DNA of 64,000 bases. Origin: Paracidovorax wautersii. Lineage in GTDB: Bacteria > Pseudomonadota > Gammaproteobacteria > Burkholderiales > Burkholderiaceae_C. The notes under the pieces are model-generated. The model saw nothing but the letters and a program-made list of their open reading frames with translations, had not been told where the DNA came from and did no database searches. Every line of letters starts with the position of its first letter. The first letter of the stretch is position 1. The DNA is taken from contig NZ_JAVIZX010000001.1 of assembly GCF_031453675.1 (NCBI RefSeq), positions 2,998,001 to 3,062,000 of the forward strand, given 5' to 3'. The position numbers and the translations under genes were made by a program. Below, in pieces: positions 18,414 to 29,561 of the stretch.

Positions 18414-20702
18414 ATGAACTCCAGCACGACCGCTTCGCAACAGACAGACGAGATCGAGGGGAGCGTGCAGGGGCACCGTGACGGACATGGGTTCGTCAGC
18501 AGGGACGACGGCGAGTCGGACATCTATATCCCGCCCAACGAGATGCGTGCGGTGCTCCACAAGGACCGGGTGCGCGTTCGCATCGTCCGCCAGGACCGCC
18601 GCGGCCGCCCCGAGGGGCGAGTGGTGGAGATCATCGAGCGCCCCGTGCAGCCCATCATTGGTCGCTTGTTGCAGGAAAGCGGCGTCTGGCTGGTCGCCCC
18701 GGAAGACAAGCGGTACGGCCAGGATGTGTTGATTCCCAAGGGTGCCACGGGTGCCGCCAAGCCGGGCCAAGTCGTCGTGGTCGAACTGACCGAGCCTCCC
18801 GCGCTGTTCGGTCAGCCGGTGGGCCGCATCACCGAGGTGCTGGGCGAGGTGGACGACCCGGGCATGGAGATCGAGATCGCGGTGCGCAAGTACGGAGTGC
18901 CTCACGAGTTCTCTGCCGAGTGCCTGGCGCAGGCCAAGGCCCTGCCCGACAAGGTGCGCGCACAGGACAAGCGCCGCCGGGTCGATCTCACCGATGTGCC
19001 GTTGGTCACCATCGATGGCGAGGATGCCCGCGACTTCGACGACGCCGTCTACTGCGAGCCCGCCAAGGTCGGGCGTGGAAAAGGCTGGCGGCTGCTGGTG
19101 GCGATCGCCGATGTCAGCCATTACGTGGAGACGGGCAGTGCCATCGACATCGATGCCTACGACCGCGCCACAAGCGTCTATTTCCCGCGCCGCGTGATTC
19201 CCATGCTGCCGGAGAAGCTGTCCAACGGCCTGTGCTCGCTGAATCCCGAGGTCGAACGGCTGTGCATGGTCTGCGACATGCTGGTCACGGCCAGCGGCGA
19301 GGTGCATGCCTACCAGTTCTACCCGGCCGTGATGTTCAGCCATGCCCGTTTCACCTACACCGAGGTGGCAGCCATTCTGGCCAACACCCGCGGACCGGAG
19401 GCCTCCAAGCGCAAGGACCGGGTGAAAGACCTGCTGAACCTGCACGACGTATACCGCGCATTGCTCATTGCACGCCAGCAGCGCGGCGCGGTGGACTTCG
19501 AGACCACCGAGACACAGATCATCTGCGACGAGAACGGCCGCATCGAAAAGATCGTGCCACGCACCCGCAACGATGCGCACAAGCTCATCGAAGAGGCCAT
19601 GTTGGCTGCCAACGTGTGCAGCGCGGACTTCATCGCGCAGGGCGGGCAGCCAGGACTTTTCCGGGTGCATGAAGGCCCCACGCCGGAAAAGCAGGACATC
19701 CTGCGCAACTACCTCAAGGCCATGGGCGTTGGCATGTCGATCAGCGACGATCCCAAGCCTTCTGAATTCCAGGCGATCGCCGAGGCCACCAAGGAGCGGC
19801 CCGACTCTCAGCAGATCCACACCATGCTGCTGCGCTCCATGCAGCAAGCGATCTACACGCCCATCAACAGCGGGCACTTCGGGCTGGCCTTCGAGGCCTA
19901 TACGCACTTCACCAGCCCGATCCGCCGCTACCCCGACCTCTTGGTGCACCGGGTGATCAAGGCCATCCTGGCCCGGACCAAGTACCACCTGCCGGCGCTG
20001 CCCGTGCCAGGAGAAGCCCACGCGAAGCTGGCCAAGCGGCTGGCCGCTCGCGTGGCGCCTCCCGGCATCAAGCCCCGAAAGGAGTCGCCCGCACAGGCGC
20101 GTGAGACCCAGGCCTGGGAGGCCGCGGGCCTGCACTGCAGTGCCAACGAACGCCGGGCCGACGAGGCCAGCCGCGACGTGGAGGCTTGGCTCAAGTGCAA
20201 GTACATGCGCGAGCATCTGGGCGAGGAGTACAGCGGCGTCGTGAGTGCGGCCACCAGCTTTGGTATTTTCGTGACGCTCGATGCGATGTATGTCGAAGGG
20301 CTGGTGCACATCACCGAGTTGGGTGGCGAGTACTTCAAGTTCGACGAAGCGCGCCAGGAACTGCGCGGTGAGCGCACGGGCATCCGCTATGCGATCGGCA
20401 CCCGCGTACGCGTTCAGGTCAGCCGGGTGGACCTCGATGGCCGCAAGATCGACTTCCGGCTGGTGCACGAGGGTTCCGAGACCCCTGCGCCTCGGTCTGG
20501 CCGGGACCGTGGACCCGGCGATGGGCGCGGCAGCCGCCAGCGTATTTCTGCGCTCGAGGGAGGCGCGCGTGAATCCCGCCACGACGTTGGGCCGTCCTCG
20601 GAGCCAGAACGTTCTCCGAGGAAGAAGGCCGCGGCCGCCAAGGGCAGCGCCAAGAAGCCTGCCGCGAAACCTGCAGGCAAGGGACGCAAGTCCCGCCGCT
20701 GA
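18414..20702 (+). CDS. rnr: Ribonuclease R
   Basis: 3'-5' exoribonuclease that degrades structured RNA and takes part in rRNA and tmRNA quality control. The 762 residues comprise a cold-shock/OB N-terminus ([16 protein letters not shown]...DIYIPPNEM), the RNB catalytic domain with [12 protein letters not shown] (Mg-binding Asp cluster, about 198-210) and [16 protein letters not shown], an S1 domain (about 600-680) and a Lys/Arg-rich tail. The ATG at 18414 has no Shine-Dalgarno. A TATATC six bases upstream suggests a leaderless message, overlapping the divergent tRNA-Leu promoter. Confidence 0.95.
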   Translation: MNSSTTASQQTDEIEGSVQGHRDGHGFVSRDDGESDIYIPPNEMRAVLHKDRVRVRIVRQDRRGRPEGRVVEIIERPVQPIIGRLLQESGVWLVAPEDKRYGQDVLIPKGATGAAKPGQVVVVELTEPPALFGQPVGRITEVLGEVDDPGMEIEIAVRKYGVPHEFSAECLAQAKALPDKVRAQDKRRRVDLTDVPLVTIDGEDARDFDDAVYCEPAKVGRGKGWRLLVAIADVSHYVETGSAIDIDAYDRATSVYFPRRVIPMLPEKLSNGLCSLNPEVERLCMVCDMLVTASGEVHAYQFYPAVMFSHARFTYTEVAAILANTRGPEASKRKDRVKDLLNLHDVYRALLIARQQRGAVDFETTETQIICDENGRIEKIVPRTRNDAHKLIEEAMLAANVCSADFIAQGGQPGLFRVHEGPTPEKQDILRNYLKAMGVGMSISDDPKPSEFQAIAEATKERPDSQQIHTMLLRSMQQAIYTPINSGHFGLAFEAYTHFTSPIRRYPDLLVHRVIKAILARTKYHLPALPVPGEAHAKLAKRLAARVAPPGIKPRKESPAQARETQAWEAAGLHCSANERRADEASRDVEAWLKCKYMREHLGEEYSGVVSAATSFGIFVTLDAMYVEGLVHITELGGEYFKFDEARQELRGERTGIRYAIGTRVRVQVSRVDLDGRKIDFRLVHEGSETPAPRSGRDRGPGDGRGSRQRISALEGGARESRHDVGPSSEPERSPRKKAAAAKGSAKKPAAKPAGKGRKSRR

Positions 20703-20767
20703 TCCTGCGCGGCGTGGCCCCGGAAGCCGCGCCGCCTTTTCGACATCACCACTCCATTGCGGACAAC

Positions 20768-21532
20768 ATGAGTTCTTCTTCAAAAATTGCCATCGTGACG
20801 GGTGGTGGCTCGGGTATCGGTCGCGCGGCCGCCCTGGCGCTGCTGCGCGATGGCTGGTCGGTCGTGGTGGCGGGGCGGCGCGAATCGCTGCTGGCCGAAT
20901 TGGCCGAATTGGCCGAGCAGTCGCAGGCCGGGGCACGCGTACTGGCGGTGCCGACTAACGTAGCCGACCCGGCCTCCGTGCGGGCCCTGTTCGACCGGAC
21001 GGTCGAGGCCTTCGGGCGTGTCGATCTGCTTTTCAACAATGCGGGCGTGGGAGCGCCGGCAGTGCCCCTGGAGGACTTGTCCCTGGAGCAGTGGAAGAAC
21101 GTCGTCGACATCAACCTCAACGGCATGTTCTATTGCATCCAGAACGCCTTCCGCGTGATGAAGTCGCAGAGCCCGCGCGGCGGCCGCATCATCAACAACG
21201 GCTCCATCTCGGCGCACACGCCGCGCCCCCATTCCATCGCCTACACGGCCACCAAGCATGCGGTCATGGGCCTGACGAAGACGGCCTCCCTTGACGGTCG
21301 TCGCCATGACATCGCCGTGGGGCAAATCGATGTGGGCAATGCGGCGACGGAACTGGCGCAGCGCATGGCGGTGGGTGTGATGCAGGCGCATGGCGAGGTT
21401 GCGGTGGAGCCGCTGATGGATGTGGATATCGTGGGGCAATCAGTGCTCTACATGGCCAACCTGCCGCTGGAGGCCAATGTAATGTTCCACACCGTCATGG
21501 CCACGAAGATGCCGTTTGCGGGCCGCGGTTAG
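20768..21532 (+). CDS. Short-chain dehydrogenase/reductase
   Basis: NAD(P)-dependent oxidoreductase of 254 residues. Rossmann motif TGGGSGIG (11-18), NNAGVG, the catalytic Ser in NGSISAH and the YTATK Tyr/Lys pair are all present. The late part ([23 protein letters not shown]) is the usual substrate side. It starts 65 bp after rnr. The substrate is not predictable. Confidence 0.9.
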   Translation: MSSSSKIAIVTGGGSGIGRAAALALLRDGWSVVVAGRRESLLAELAELAEQSQAGARVLAVPTNVADPASVRALFDRTVEAFGRVDLLFNNAGVGAPAVPLEDLSLEQWKNVVDINLNGMFYCIQNAFRVMKSQSPRGGRIINNGSISAHTPRPHSIAYTATKHAVMGLTKTASLDGRRHDIAVGQIDVGNAATELAQRMAVGVMQAHGEVAVEPLMDVDIVGQSVLYMANLPLEANVMFHTVMATKMPFAGRG

Positions 21533-21657
21533 TTCAGGTTGACCGAAGTCGGGCCGCGCATGCGGGATGCTCCGTGTTCGCGCGCGCAGGGGATTGGTTT
21601 AGAGTGCGGTGAGCCCATTCCCCTCCACGGCCGTCCCGCGGCGGCAGTAAAGACCTG

Positions 21658-22410
21658 ATGCTGTTTTTTCGATGCTGGCGAGCGTTTTGGTGCGCGGTCT
21701 GCCTGCTGTTCGGCGCCTCGATCGCGAAGGCGCAGCCCGTGCAGGCGCGCAATCCGGTGACGGTGGACGCTGGCATGTCGTCGCGTGTCCTGGCCTGCAC
21801 GGCCTGTCACGGACCCGAGGGGCGGGCGACGCCCTACGGCTACTACCCGCGCATCGCCGGCAAACCCGCCGGCTACCTGTACCACCAACTTCTGAACTTC
21901 CGCGATGGCCGGCGGAGTTATCCGCAGATGACCTACCTGCTCGAACATCTCCCCGATGCCTACCTGCGGGAGATGGCTGAGCACTTCGCCAGCCTTGACG
22001 TGCCCTACGTGCCGCCGCCTGCTCTGCCTTTGCCGCCGGCGGTCGAGGAGCGCGGCCGGCGGTTGGTGCTGGAGGGTGACGGGGCGCGCGGCATTCCGGC
22101 GTGCGTGCAATGCCATGGCGCGTCGATGACCGGCGTGGCGCCATCGGTCCCTGGGCTGTTGGGTTTGCCGCGGGACTATCTCAACAGTCAGCTTGGCGCA
22201 TGGCAGACAGCCCAACGCCGCGGCACGGCGCCCGACTGCATGGCCCGGGTGGCCAAGCGGCTGACGCCGGACGATGTGAGCGCCGTGTCCGCCTGGCTGG
22301 CTACCCGTCCGGTACCGCAGGGCGGCAAGCCCGCTCGGGCTTTTGCGGGCCCGTTGCCCTGGGCCTGTGGCGGCGTCGGTGGGGCCATCGTGCAGGAGGC
22401 ACAGCAATGA
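21658..22410 (+). CDS. Diheme cytochrome c
   Basis: Periplasmic c-type cytochrome of 250 residues with a signal peptide (hydrophobic to about residue 20, AKA cleavage near 25) and two heme sites, CTACH (47-51) and CVQCH (about 149-153). Each lies in a class I cytochrome fold with downstream Met candidates. Its stop overlaps the start of the next cytochrome gene (ATGA), so the two are translationally coupled and probably form one electron-transfer unit. No dehydrogenase subunit is adjacent, so the donor is unknown. Confidence 0.9.
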   Translation: MLFFRCWRAFWCAVCLLFGASIAKAQPVQARNPVTVDAGMSSRVLACTACHGPEGRATPYGYYPRIAGKPAGYLYHQLLNFRDGRRSYPQMTYLLEHLPDAYLREMAEHFASLDVPYVPPPALPLPPAVEERGRRLVLEGDGARGIPACVQCHGASMTGVAPSVPGLLGLPRDYLNSQLGAWQTAQRRGTAPDCMARVAKRLTPDDVSAVSAWLATRPVPQGGKPARAFAGPLPWACGGVGGAIVQEAQQ

Positions 22411-23720
22411 CCTGGCCGGTTCCACGCACGCGCAGGGGGTGGGCAGTGTGGGCGTTGGCGGCGGTCGCTGTGGCTGCGGCTGTGGTCTTGGGCATATTCG
22501 CGGCAACCACAGGAGAACTCGGGCATTGGGGGCGAGCCGTTGGGTCCGGGGCGCCGACGGCAACGGAAGGGCTGCCTTCATCGTCCACGCTGGTCGCCCG
22601 GGGTGCCTACCTGGCACGGGTGGGCAACTGCATGGGCTGCCATACCGTGCAGGGCGGTGCACCCTATGCCGGCGGGCGGAGCGTCGAGACCCCGTTCGGG
22701 CAGGTGCGGGCTCCCAATCTCACTCCCGACGACGCCACCGGCCTGGGACGGTGGTCGGCGGACGAGTTCTGGACTGCTCTGCACGAAGGGCGCTCCCGCG
22801 ATGGTCGGCTGCTGTATCCCGCGTTTCCGTACACCAGCTACACCTCGATGGTGCGTGAAGATGCGGATGCCCTGTGGGCCTACTTGCGCACGGTCGAGCC
22901 CGTCCACCAGCCAAATCTGCCGCATGCGCTGAAGTATCCCTACAGCACGCAGTGGGCGTTGGCGGGGTGGCGCGCCCTGTTCTTTCGTCCTGGCGAGTGG
23001 CGCGTCGATCCGGCACGCCCGCCCGAATGGAACCGAGGCGCATACCTCGTTCAGTCATTGGGGCACTGTGCCGCGTGCCATACGCCGCGCAACGCGCTGG
23101 GCGGTAGCAAGAGCCGTGCGGCCTGGGCGGGTGGAATGCTGGACGGCCAGGGCTGGTATGCCCCGGCCTTGAATGATCCGGCCCAGGCAGGCTTGCAGGA
23201 CTGGCCGGTCGAAGACATCGTCGCTCTGCTGCGCGTGGGGACTACCCCGCGGGCTGCTGTCAGTGGGCCCATGGCCGAGGTGGTGGTGCGAAGCACCCAG
23301 TACCTCGACGATGCCGATGCCCGGGCCGTGGCCGTCTATCTGCAAAGCCTGCCGTTGCAGCGTGCTGAACCGGAGGAGGCTGCCCAGCCAGTGGTGCAGA
23401 CACTCCAGCGTGGGCAGGGCCTGTATACGCGCCACTGCGCCCAGTGCCATGGGGACGGCGGCGAAGGGGTGGCCGGGGCAATGCCGCCGCTGGCGGGGAA
23501 CCGGGCTGTGGTACTTCAACCGCCGGTCAACGTGATCCGTACGATCCTGCATGGTGGGTATCTTCCAGCGACGGCGGGCAATCCACGGCCGCACGGAATG
23601 CCTCCGTTCCTGCACGTGCTCAGCGATGAGGAAATCGCGGACGTGGCCACGTTCATCCGCAATGCCTGGGGCAACACGGCCCCATCCGTAGGTACCATAG
23701 ATGTCTACCGTGCGCGCTAA
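22407..23720 (+). CDS. Triheme cytochrome c, membrane-anchored
   Basis: A 437-residue cytochrome with an uncleaved-looking N-terminal membrane helix (about 11-32) and three heme motifs: CMGCH (about 75), CAACH (about 222) and CAQCH (about 344). This layout resembles the cytochrome subunits of PQQ- or flavin-dependent alcohol, aldehyde and gluconate dehydrogenases, which pass electrons to quinol oxidases. The catalytic subunit is not in this window. It overlaps the diheme gene by four bases. Confidence 0.9.
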   Translation: MTWPVPRTRRGWAVWALAAVAVAAAVVLGIFAATTGELGHWGRAVGSGAPTATEGLPSSSTLVARGAYLARVGNCMGCHTVQGGAPYAGGRSVETPFGQVRAPNLTPDDATGLGRWSADEFWTALHEGRSRDGRLLYPAFPYTSYTSMVREDADALWAYLRTVEPVHQPNLPHALKYPYSTQWALAGWRALFFRPGEWRVDPARPPEWNRGAYLVQSLGHCAACHTPRNALGGSKSRAAWAGGMLDGQGWYAPALNDPAQAGLQDWPVEDIVALLRVGTTPRAAVSGPMAEVVVRSTQYLDDADARAVAVYLQSLPLQRAEPEEAAQPVVQTLQRGQGLYTRHCAQCHGDGGEGVAGAMPPLAGNRAVVLQPPVNVIRTILHGGYLPATAGNPRPHGMPPFLHVLSDEEIADVATFIRNAWGNTAPSVGTIDVYRAR

Positions 23721-23776
23721 AAAAAAGCGCATGCGTCGTGCAGCCTCCGCCGTTGATTCCGTCAAGGACCTCCCTC

Positions 23777-24166
23777 ATGGACCGACCGTCCGCCCCCAGT
23801 GGCCTCGCGCCTTCCGCATCCGCCGCCGCCGAATGGTCGGTGGTCTGTCTCTGCGCCGAATGGTGTGGCGTGTGCCGGGAATACGAAGGGCTCTTCAAGG
23901 CACTGGAATCGCTGCATCCTGGGGTGAGGTTTCTCTGGATCGATGTCGAGGATCGCGAGGATATCGTCGAGGATTTCGACGTCGAGACCTTTCCCTCGCT
24001 GCTGATTGCCCAGGGCCCACTGGTCCGTTTCCTGGGGCCGTTGCTGCCCCAGTCCGGAGTGCTGGACCGCCTGTTGCGCAGCCTCATGGAGCGCCCCGGG
24101 GCCGAGGCGGGGCCGGGGGAGGAGGCCCAGGCGCTGTGGGCCCGCGTGCGTGCTGCAAACGTGTAG
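23777..24166 (+). CDS. Thioredoxin-like protein
   Basis: A 129-residue thioredoxin-fold protein with active site CAEWCGVC (Cys30 and Cys33) and a cis-Pro in TFPSLL. No signal peptide is seen, so it is probably cytosolic. The ATG at 23777 has AAGGACC about 11 bases upstream. A GTG 13 codons earlier is possible. It lies 56 bp after the cytochrome pair, but a link to heme thiol reduction would need a periplasmic form, so its function is left open. Confidence 0.85.
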   Translation: MDRPSAPSGLAPSASAAAEWSVVCLCAEWCGVCREYEGLFKALESLHPGVRFLWIDVEDREDIVEDFDVETFPSLLIAQGPLVRFLGPLLPQSGVLDRLLRSLMERPGAEAGPGEEAQALWARVRAANV

Positions 24167-24196
24167 GCCTAGGATGCAAGTTGCGTGCCGCCAGCT

Positions 24197-24225
24197 TTGC
24201 AAAGCGGGGCTTTAACCGCTACAAT
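24197..24225 (+). promoter_or_regulatory. Promoter of the rimP-nusA-infB operon
   Basis: -35 TTGCAA (24197-24202) and -10 TACAAT (24220-24225) with exactly 17 bp between them. Predicted start is about 24232, so the rimP leader is about 130 nt. Confidence 0.75.
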
Positions 24226-24242
24226 AGCGGCTTCACGACCAA

Positions 24243-24273
24243 ACGGGCGGGTACTCACCGCCCGTTTTTTTTG
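24243..24273 (+). terminator. Intrinsic terminator inside the rimP leader (attenuator)
   Basis: ACGGGCGG / CCGCCCGT stem with a 7-base loop and eight Ts, starting only about 11 bases after the predicted transcription start and about 90 bases before rimP. The operon encodes NusA, which in E. coli controls its own operon through leader termination, so this is probably a regulatory terminator. Confidence 0.8.
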
Positions 24274-24359
24274 GGCGTTTGCTTTTCGAGCTCGAAGCTG
24301 CCGGGTTGACTGGGTGGTTGTCGGGTTTTTCGCACTTCTGGAAACTGAACAGAACACAC

Positions 24360-24953
24360 GTGGCATTGCAAGAGATCGTCGAACAGACAGTGGCTGGCCT
24401 GGGTTACGACCTGGTGGAGGTGGAACGCTCCGCCGGCGGGCTGCTGCGCATCACCATCGATCTGCCATGGAGCGCGCCCGATGTGAACGCGCAACTGCCC
24501 GTGGCCGAGCAGTTCGTGACCGTCGAGGACTGCGAGAAGGTCACGCGCCAGTTGCAGTTCGCCCTGGAAGTCGACGGCGTCGAATACAAGCGGCTGGAAG
24601 TGTCGTCCCCCGGCATCGATCGCCCCCTGCGCCACGAGCAGGATTTCCTGCGGTTTGCCGGCGAGGTGATCGACATCACCTTGAAGGCGCCCCTGGGTGC
24701 TGCTGCCGAAGGCCAGGTGAATGCCAATCGCAAGAAATTCCGCGGCACGCTGGAGCGGGCCGAGTCAGGCGGCTGGCAAATCGTGTGGAGCGATGAGCCG
24801 CCGCCCAAGCCTGGCCAGAGAGTCAGCAAAAAGCGTGTGCCGCCGCCGTTGCAGGCCCTGGGCTTCACGCTGGACGAACTGCGCGATGCACGTCTCGCGC
24901 CCATCGTGGATTTCAAGGGGCGTGGCTCCAAGGCCGGGCCTCCGCCGGGCTGA
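24360..24953 (+). CDS. rimP: Ribosome maturation factor RimP
   Basis: Needed for assembly of the 30S subunit. The 197 residues show the family start VALQEIVEQTVAGLGYDLVEVE, the KVTRQL helix and the SSPGIDRPLRHEQDFLRFAGE block. The GTG at 24360 was chosen because the family sequence begins there; the frame upstream crosses the leader terminator. There is no strong ribosome site. First gene of the operon. Confidence 0.95.
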   Translation: MALQEIVEQTVAGLGYDLVEVERSAGGLLRITIDLPWSAPDVNAQLPVAEQFVTVEDCEKVTRQLQFALEVDGVEYKRLEVSSPGIDRPLRHEQDFLRFAGEVIDITLKAPLGAAAEGQVNANRKKFRGTLERAESGGWQIVWSDEPPPKPGQRVSKKRVPPPLQALGFTLDELRDARLAPIVDFKGRGSKAGPPPG

Positions 24954-25030
24954 GACTTCAAAGATAAAAATTTCGGACCAGCGCTGCCGGCGTAGGCCCC
25001 CAAGTGATTGAGAAACAGGAGAGTCGTCGC

Positions 25031-26518
25031 ATGAATCGCGAATTGTTGATGTTGGTTGAGGCTATTTCGCGTGAGAAGAACGTCGAGCGCGATGTGGTGT
25101 TTGGCGCCGTCGAATCCGCCCTGGCGCAGGCGACGAAAAAGCTGTACCCCGGCGAAGTGGACATTCGCGTCGCCATCGACCGCGACAGCGGTAACTACGA
25201 GACTTTCCGCCGCTGGCTGGTGGTGCCCGACGATGCCGGCCTGCAAAATCCGGATGCTGAAGAACTGCTGATGGACGCGCAGGAGCGCATCGCCGATGTC
25301 GAGGTCGGCGAGTACATCGAAGAAGGTGTCGAGTCCGTGCCCATCGGCCGCATCGGTGCGATGGCTGCCAAGCAGGTGATCCTGCAGAAGATCCGCGACG
25401 CCGAGCGCGAGATGCTGCTCAACGACTTCATGTCCCGCGGCGAGCGCATCTTCACCGGTACCGTCAAGCGCATGGACAAAGGCGACATCATTGTCGAGTC
25501 CGGCCGCGTGGAAGGCCGCCTGCGCCGGGGCGAGATGATTCCCAAGGAAAACCTGCGCAACGGCGACCGCGTGCGGGCCATGATCATGGAAGTCGACCTA
25601 ACGCTGCGGGGCGCGCCGATCATCCTCTCGCGCTCGGCGCCGGAATTCATGATCGAGCTGTTCCGCAACGAGGTTCCCGAGATCGAGCAGGGGCTGCTGG
25701 AGATCAAGAGCTGCGCCCGCGATGCCGGCAGCCGCGCCAAGATCGCCGTGCTGTCCCATGACAAGCGCGTGGATCCCATCGGTACCTGCGTCGGCGTCCG
25801 CGGCACCCGCGTCAACGCGGTGACCAATGAACTGGCCGGAGAGCGTGTGGACATCGTGCTGTGGTCCGAAGACCCCGCACAGTTCGTGATCGGCGCGCTG
25901 GCGCCGGCCAACGTCTCGTCCATCGTGGTGGACGAAGAAAAGCACGCCATGGATGTGGTGGTGGACGAGGAGAACCTCGCGATCGCCATCGGCCGCGGCG
26001 GTCAGAACGTGCGCCTGGCTTCCGAACTCACGGGCTGGAAGATCAACATCATGGACGCGGCGGAGTCGGCCCAGAAGCAGGCCAACGAAACCGATGCGTC
26101 CCGCAAGCTGTTCATGGAAAAGCTGGATGTGGACGAAGAGATCGCCGACATCCTGATCGCCGAAGGTTTCGCCAGCCTGGAAGAGGTGGCCTATGTGCCG
26201 CTGCAGGAAATGCTGGAGATCGAGAGCTTCGACGAAGACACCGTCAACGAGCTGCGCGCCCGCGCCAAGGATGCCCTGCTCACGATGGAAATCGCCCGCG
26301 AGGAAAGCGTCGAGGGCGTGTCGCAGAACTTGCGTGACCTCGAGGGCCTGACGCCCGATCTCATCGCCAAGCTGGCGGAGGGTGGGGTGCACACGCGTGA
26401 TGACGTGGCCGATCTGGCCATTGATGAACTGACCGACCTGACCGGACAGTCTGAAGAAGATGCCAAGGCCTTGATCATGAAGGCACGCGAACATTGGTTC
26501 GCAGGGCAGCAAGAGTAA
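25031..26518 (+). CDS. nusA: Transcription elongation/termination factor NusA
   Basis: Binds RNA polymerase and nascent RNA, modulating pausing, termination and antitermination. The 495 residues show the N-terminal RNAP-binding domain ([18 protein letters not shown]), S1 (about 135-200), two KH domains ([23 protein letters not shown] and [21 protein letters not shown]) and two C-terminal acidic repeats, as in gamma/betaproteobacteria. CAGGAGAG sets the ATG at 25031. Confidence 0.97.
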   Translation: MNRELLMLVEAISREKNVERDVVFGAVESALAQATKKLYPGEVDIRVAIDRDSGNYETFRRWLVVPDDAGLQNPDAEELLMDAQERIADVEVGEYIEEGVESVPIGRIGAMAAKQVILQKIRDAEREMLLNDFMSRGERIFTGTVKRMDKGDIIVESGRVEGRLRRGEMIPKENLRNGDRVRAMIMEVDLTLRGAPIILSRSAPEFMIELFRNEVPEIEQGLLEIKSCARDAGSRAKIAVLSHDKRVDPIGTCVGVRGTRVNAVTNELAGERVDIVLWSEDPAQFVIGALAPANVSSIVVDEEKHAMDVVVDEENLAIAIGRGGQNVRLASELTGWKINIMDAAESAQKQANETDASRKLFMEKLDVDEEIADILIAEGFASLEEVAYVPLQEMLEIESFDEDTVNELRARAKDALLTMEIAREESVEGVSQNLRDLEGLTPDLIAKLAEGGVHTRDDVADLAIDELTDLTGQSEEDAKALIMKAREHWFAGQQE

Positions 26519-26542
26519 GGTCAGGGGAGGTACGAGCCAAAT

Positions 26543-29383
26543 ATGTCCAGTAACACCGTCGCCGAGTTCGCCACCGAACTCAAGAAATCACCGGAAACCC
26601 TGCTTGACCAACTCAAGTCCGCAGGCGTGGCGAAGTCCGCGCCCAGCGATGCGTTGACCGAGTTCGACAAGCAGAAGCTGTTGGCCTTCCTGCAAGCCAG
26701 CCATGGCACGGCTTCGGCCGATCGCAAGAAGATCACCCTGACCAAGAAGTCGACCAGCGAGATCAAGCAGGCCGATGCCACGGGCAAGGCGCGCACGATC
26801 CAGGTGGAAGTGCGCAAGAAGCGCACCTTCATCAAGCGCGAGGATGACGAAGGCGTGGCCGAGAACGAAGAGTCCTCCGCTGCACCATCCCCCGAGGATC
26901 TGGAGCTGGCGCGCCGCGAGGAAGAGGCGCGTCGCCAGGCCGAGCTGATCAGCCGCCAGGAAGCCGAACTCACGGTCAAGCGCCGTGAGCGCGAAGCGCG
27001 CGAACTGCGCGAACGCGAGGCCGAAGAGCGCGCCGCGGCCTATGCCGCCCAGCAGGCCGAGAAGAAGGCCGTGGCTTCTGCCGAGAAGGAAGAAGCCTCT
27101 CGCGAAGCCGCAGCCGAAGCGGAAGCCCGTTCCAAGGCCCAGGCGGAAGCCCGTGCCAAGGCCGAGGCCGAGTCGTCTGCCCGTGCTGCGGAAGAATCCG
27201 CGCGCGCCGCCGACCTGGACGAACGCCGTCGCAAGGCCCTCGCCGAGGCGGAGGCCATCCGCGCCATGATGGCCACGCCCAAGAAGGTCATGGTCGCCAA
27301 GAAGCCCGAGGAACTCAAGCCGGCGGCCAAGGCCCCGGGGGCTGGCGATGCCAAGAAGGGCACGCTGCACAAGCCGGCCACGGTGCCGGGTGCAGCCCGC
27401 ACGGGTGCGGGTGCACCGGCCGCGCCAGGTTCCGGCAAGGAAGTGAAGTCGGCCAAGCTGTCCTCCAGCTGGGCAGGCGATCCGGCCAAGAAGAAGGAAA
27501 TCAAGACCCGCGGCGACAGCAGTGGCGGTGTGGGTCGCAACAACTGGCGCGGTGGCCCGCGCGGCCGCCGTGGCAATGACCGCGACGACCAGCAAGGTCG
27601 TCAGCCGCAGGCCCCGGTGGAGGCGCGCATCATCGAAGTGCATGTGCCCGAGACCATCACGGTGGCCGAGCTGGCGCACAAGATGTCGATCAAGGCGTCC
27701 GAGGTCATCAAGGCGTTGATGAAGATGGGCCAGATGGTCACCATCAACCAGCCGCTGGACCAGGACACGGCCATGATCGTGGTCGAGGAAATGGGCCACA
27801 AGGCCGTGGTGGCGGCGCTGGATGATCCGGAAGCCTTCACCGACGAAGAAGCGACCGGCCCACAGGCCGAGGCGCTGCCGCGTGCTCCTGTGGTGACCGT
27901 GATGGGCCACGTCGACCACGGCAAGACCTCGCTGCTGGACTACATCCGCCGCGCCAAGGTGGCCGCGGGCGAAGCCGGCGGTATCACGCAGCACATCGGT
28001 GCCTACCACGTGGAAACGCCGCGCGGCATGGTGTCGTTCCTCGATACCCCGGGTCACGAGGCCTTCACGGCCATGCGTGCCCGCGGTGCCCAGGCGACCG
28101 ACATCGTCATCCTGGTGGTGGCGGCCGACGACGGCGTGATGCCCCAGACGAAGGAAGCCATCAAGCACGCGAAGGCGGCTGGTGTTCCGATCGTGGTGGC
28201 CATCACCAAGTCCGACAAGCCCGATGCCAACTTCGAACGCGTCAAGCAAGAGCTGGTGGTCGAGGAAGTGGTGCCGGAAGAGTACGGCGGCGAATCGCCG
28301 TTCGTGCCGGTGTCCTCCAAGACCGGTGCCGGTATCGACGATCTGCTGGAGCAGGTGCTGCTGCAGGCCGAAGTGCTGGAACTGAAGGCGCCCGTCGAGT
28401 CGCTGGCCAAGGGCCTGGTGATCGAAGCGCAACTGGACAAGGGCCGCGGCCCTGTGGCCACGGTGCTGGTGCAGTCCGGCACGCTGAAGGTCGGCGACAT
28501 CGTGCTGGCAGGCCAGACCTATGGCCGCGTGCGCGCCATGCTGGACGAGAACGGAAAGCCAGCCAAGACGGCGGGTCCGTCGATCCCGGTGGAAATCCAG
28601 GGTCTGACCGAAGTGCCGCAGGCTGGCGACGACTTCCAGGTGCTGAGCGACGAACGCCGTGCCCGCGAAGTAGCGACCTACCGCGCCGGCAAGTTCCGCA
28701 ACACCAAGCTGGCCAAGCAGCAGGCTGCGAAGCTGGAGAACATGTTCGCCGACATGACGGCGGGCGAGGTCAAGACCCTCCCCATCATCGTCAAGGCCGA
28801 CGTGCAGGGTTCGCAGGAAGCGCTGTCGCAGTCGCTGCTCAAGCTGTCGACCGACGAAGTCAAGGTCCAGCTGGTGTACGCCGGCGTGGGCGGCATCAGC
28901 GAGTCCGACATCAACCTGGCGATCGCCTCCAAGGCCATCGTGATCGGCTTCAACGTGCGTGCCGATGCCGGCGCGCGCAAGACGGCCGAGAGCAACGGTG
29001 TCGACCTGCACTACTACAGCATCATCTATGACGCTGTGGATGAGCTCAAGGTCGCCATGTCCGGCATGCTGGCTCCCGAGCAGCGCGAGGAAGTCATCGG
29101 TACGGCCGAGATCCGCACGGTGTTTGTCGCCACGAAGATCGGCACGATTGCTGGTTCGTACATCACGTCCGGCATGGTCCACCGCAATGCACGCTTCCGC
29201 CTGCTGCGCGACAACGTCGTGGTCTACACGGGCGAAGTCGACTCGGTCAAGCGCCTGAAGGACGACGTCAAGGAAGTCAAGGAAGGCTTCGAGTGCGGTA
29301 TCAAGTTGAAGAACTACAGCGACATCAAGGAAGGTGATCAGCTCGAGTTCTTCGACATCAAGGAAATCGCGCGGACGCTTTGA
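26543..29383 (+). CDS. infB: Translation initiation factor IF-2
   Basis: GTPase that places initiator tRNA on the ribosome. The 946 residues have an IF2N domain ([13 protein letters not shown]), a long charged Ala/Glu/Arg coiled linker (about 100-330), a second IF2N-like unit ([28 protein letters not shown], split here for description), then the G domain with GHVDHGKT (455-462), DTPGHEAF and NKSD-equivalent TKSD, and the C-terminal domains ending KEIARTL. GGGGAGG precedes the start. It is 24 bp after nusA. Confidence 0.97.
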   Translation: MSSNTVAEFATELKKSPETLLDQLKSAGVAKSAPSDALTEFDKQKLLAFLQASHGTASADRKKITLTKKSTSEIKQADATGKARTIQVEVRKKRTFIKREDDEGVAENEESSAAPSPEDLELARREEEARRQAELISRQEAELTVKRREREARELREREAEERAAAYAAQQAEKKAVASAEKEEASREAAAEAEARSKAQAEARAKAEAESSARAAEESARAADLDERRRKALAEAEAIRAMMATPKKVMVAKKPEELKPAAKAPGAGDAKKGTLHKPATVPGAARTGAGAPAAPGSGKEVKSAKLSSSWAGDPAKKKEIKTRGDSSGGVGRNNWRGGPRGRRGNDRDDQQGRQPQAPVEARIIEVHVPETITVAELAHKMSIKASEVIKALMKMGQMVTINQPLDQDTAMIVVEEMGHKAVVAALDDPEAFTDEEATGPQAEALPRAPVVTVMGHVDHGKTSLLDYIRRAKVAAGEAGGITQHIGAYHVETPRGMVSFLDTPGHEAFTAMRARGAQATDIVILVVAADDGVMPQTKEAIKHAKAAGVPIVVAITKSDKPDANFERVKQELVVEEVVPEEYGGESPFVPVSSKTGAGIDDLLEQVLLQAEVLELKAPVESLAKGLVIEAQLDKGRGPVATVLVQSGTLKVGDIVLAGQTYGRVRAMLDENGKPAKTAGPSIPVEIQGLTEVPQAGDDFQVLSDERRAREVATYRAGKFRNTKLAKQQAAKLENMFADMTAGEVKTLPIIVKADVQGSQEALSQSLLKLSTDEVKVQLVYAGVGGISESDINLAIASKAIVIGFNVRADAGARKTAESNGVDLHYYSIIYDAVDELKVAMSGMLAPEQREEVIGTAEIRTVFVATKIGTIAGSYITSGMVHRNARFRLLRDNVVVYTGEVDSVKRLKDDVKEVKEGFECGIKLKNYSDIKEGDQLEFFDIKEIARTL

Positions 29384-29434
29384 TGCAATCTTTTTGCACC
29401 CCATACAGCCCGCGCATCGCCAGCGCGGCATCGC

Positions 29435-29555
29435 ACGCCGCCCCTCAGAGGGCTGCGGAGCAAGCCACGCCAGCGGACGCCACGGAACTGGCTTTGCCAG
29501 GCCGTCGGCGTCGTCCCCCTGAGGGGGGAAGGCGCGAAGCGACTCAGGGGGGGAA
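29435..29555 (+). repeat. Intergenic GC-rich hairpin repeat (CCCCCTGAG family)
   Basis: The infB-rbfA gap holds CCCCTCAGAGG..., then CCCCCTGAG (29515-29523) pairing with CTCAGGGGGG (29543-29552) around AAGGCGCGAAGCGA. I recall this word order as a frequent intergenic repeat of Comamonadaceae. Its 3' arm supplies the G-rich sequence just before the rbfA start. Confidence 0.7.
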
Positions 29556-29561
29556 TTGAAT

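Noticed and set aside
23738-23776. GTG start for the thioredoxin-like gene
   Set aside because: The extra 13 residues look unlike the family and there is no ribosome site, whereas the ATG at 23777 has AAGGA.
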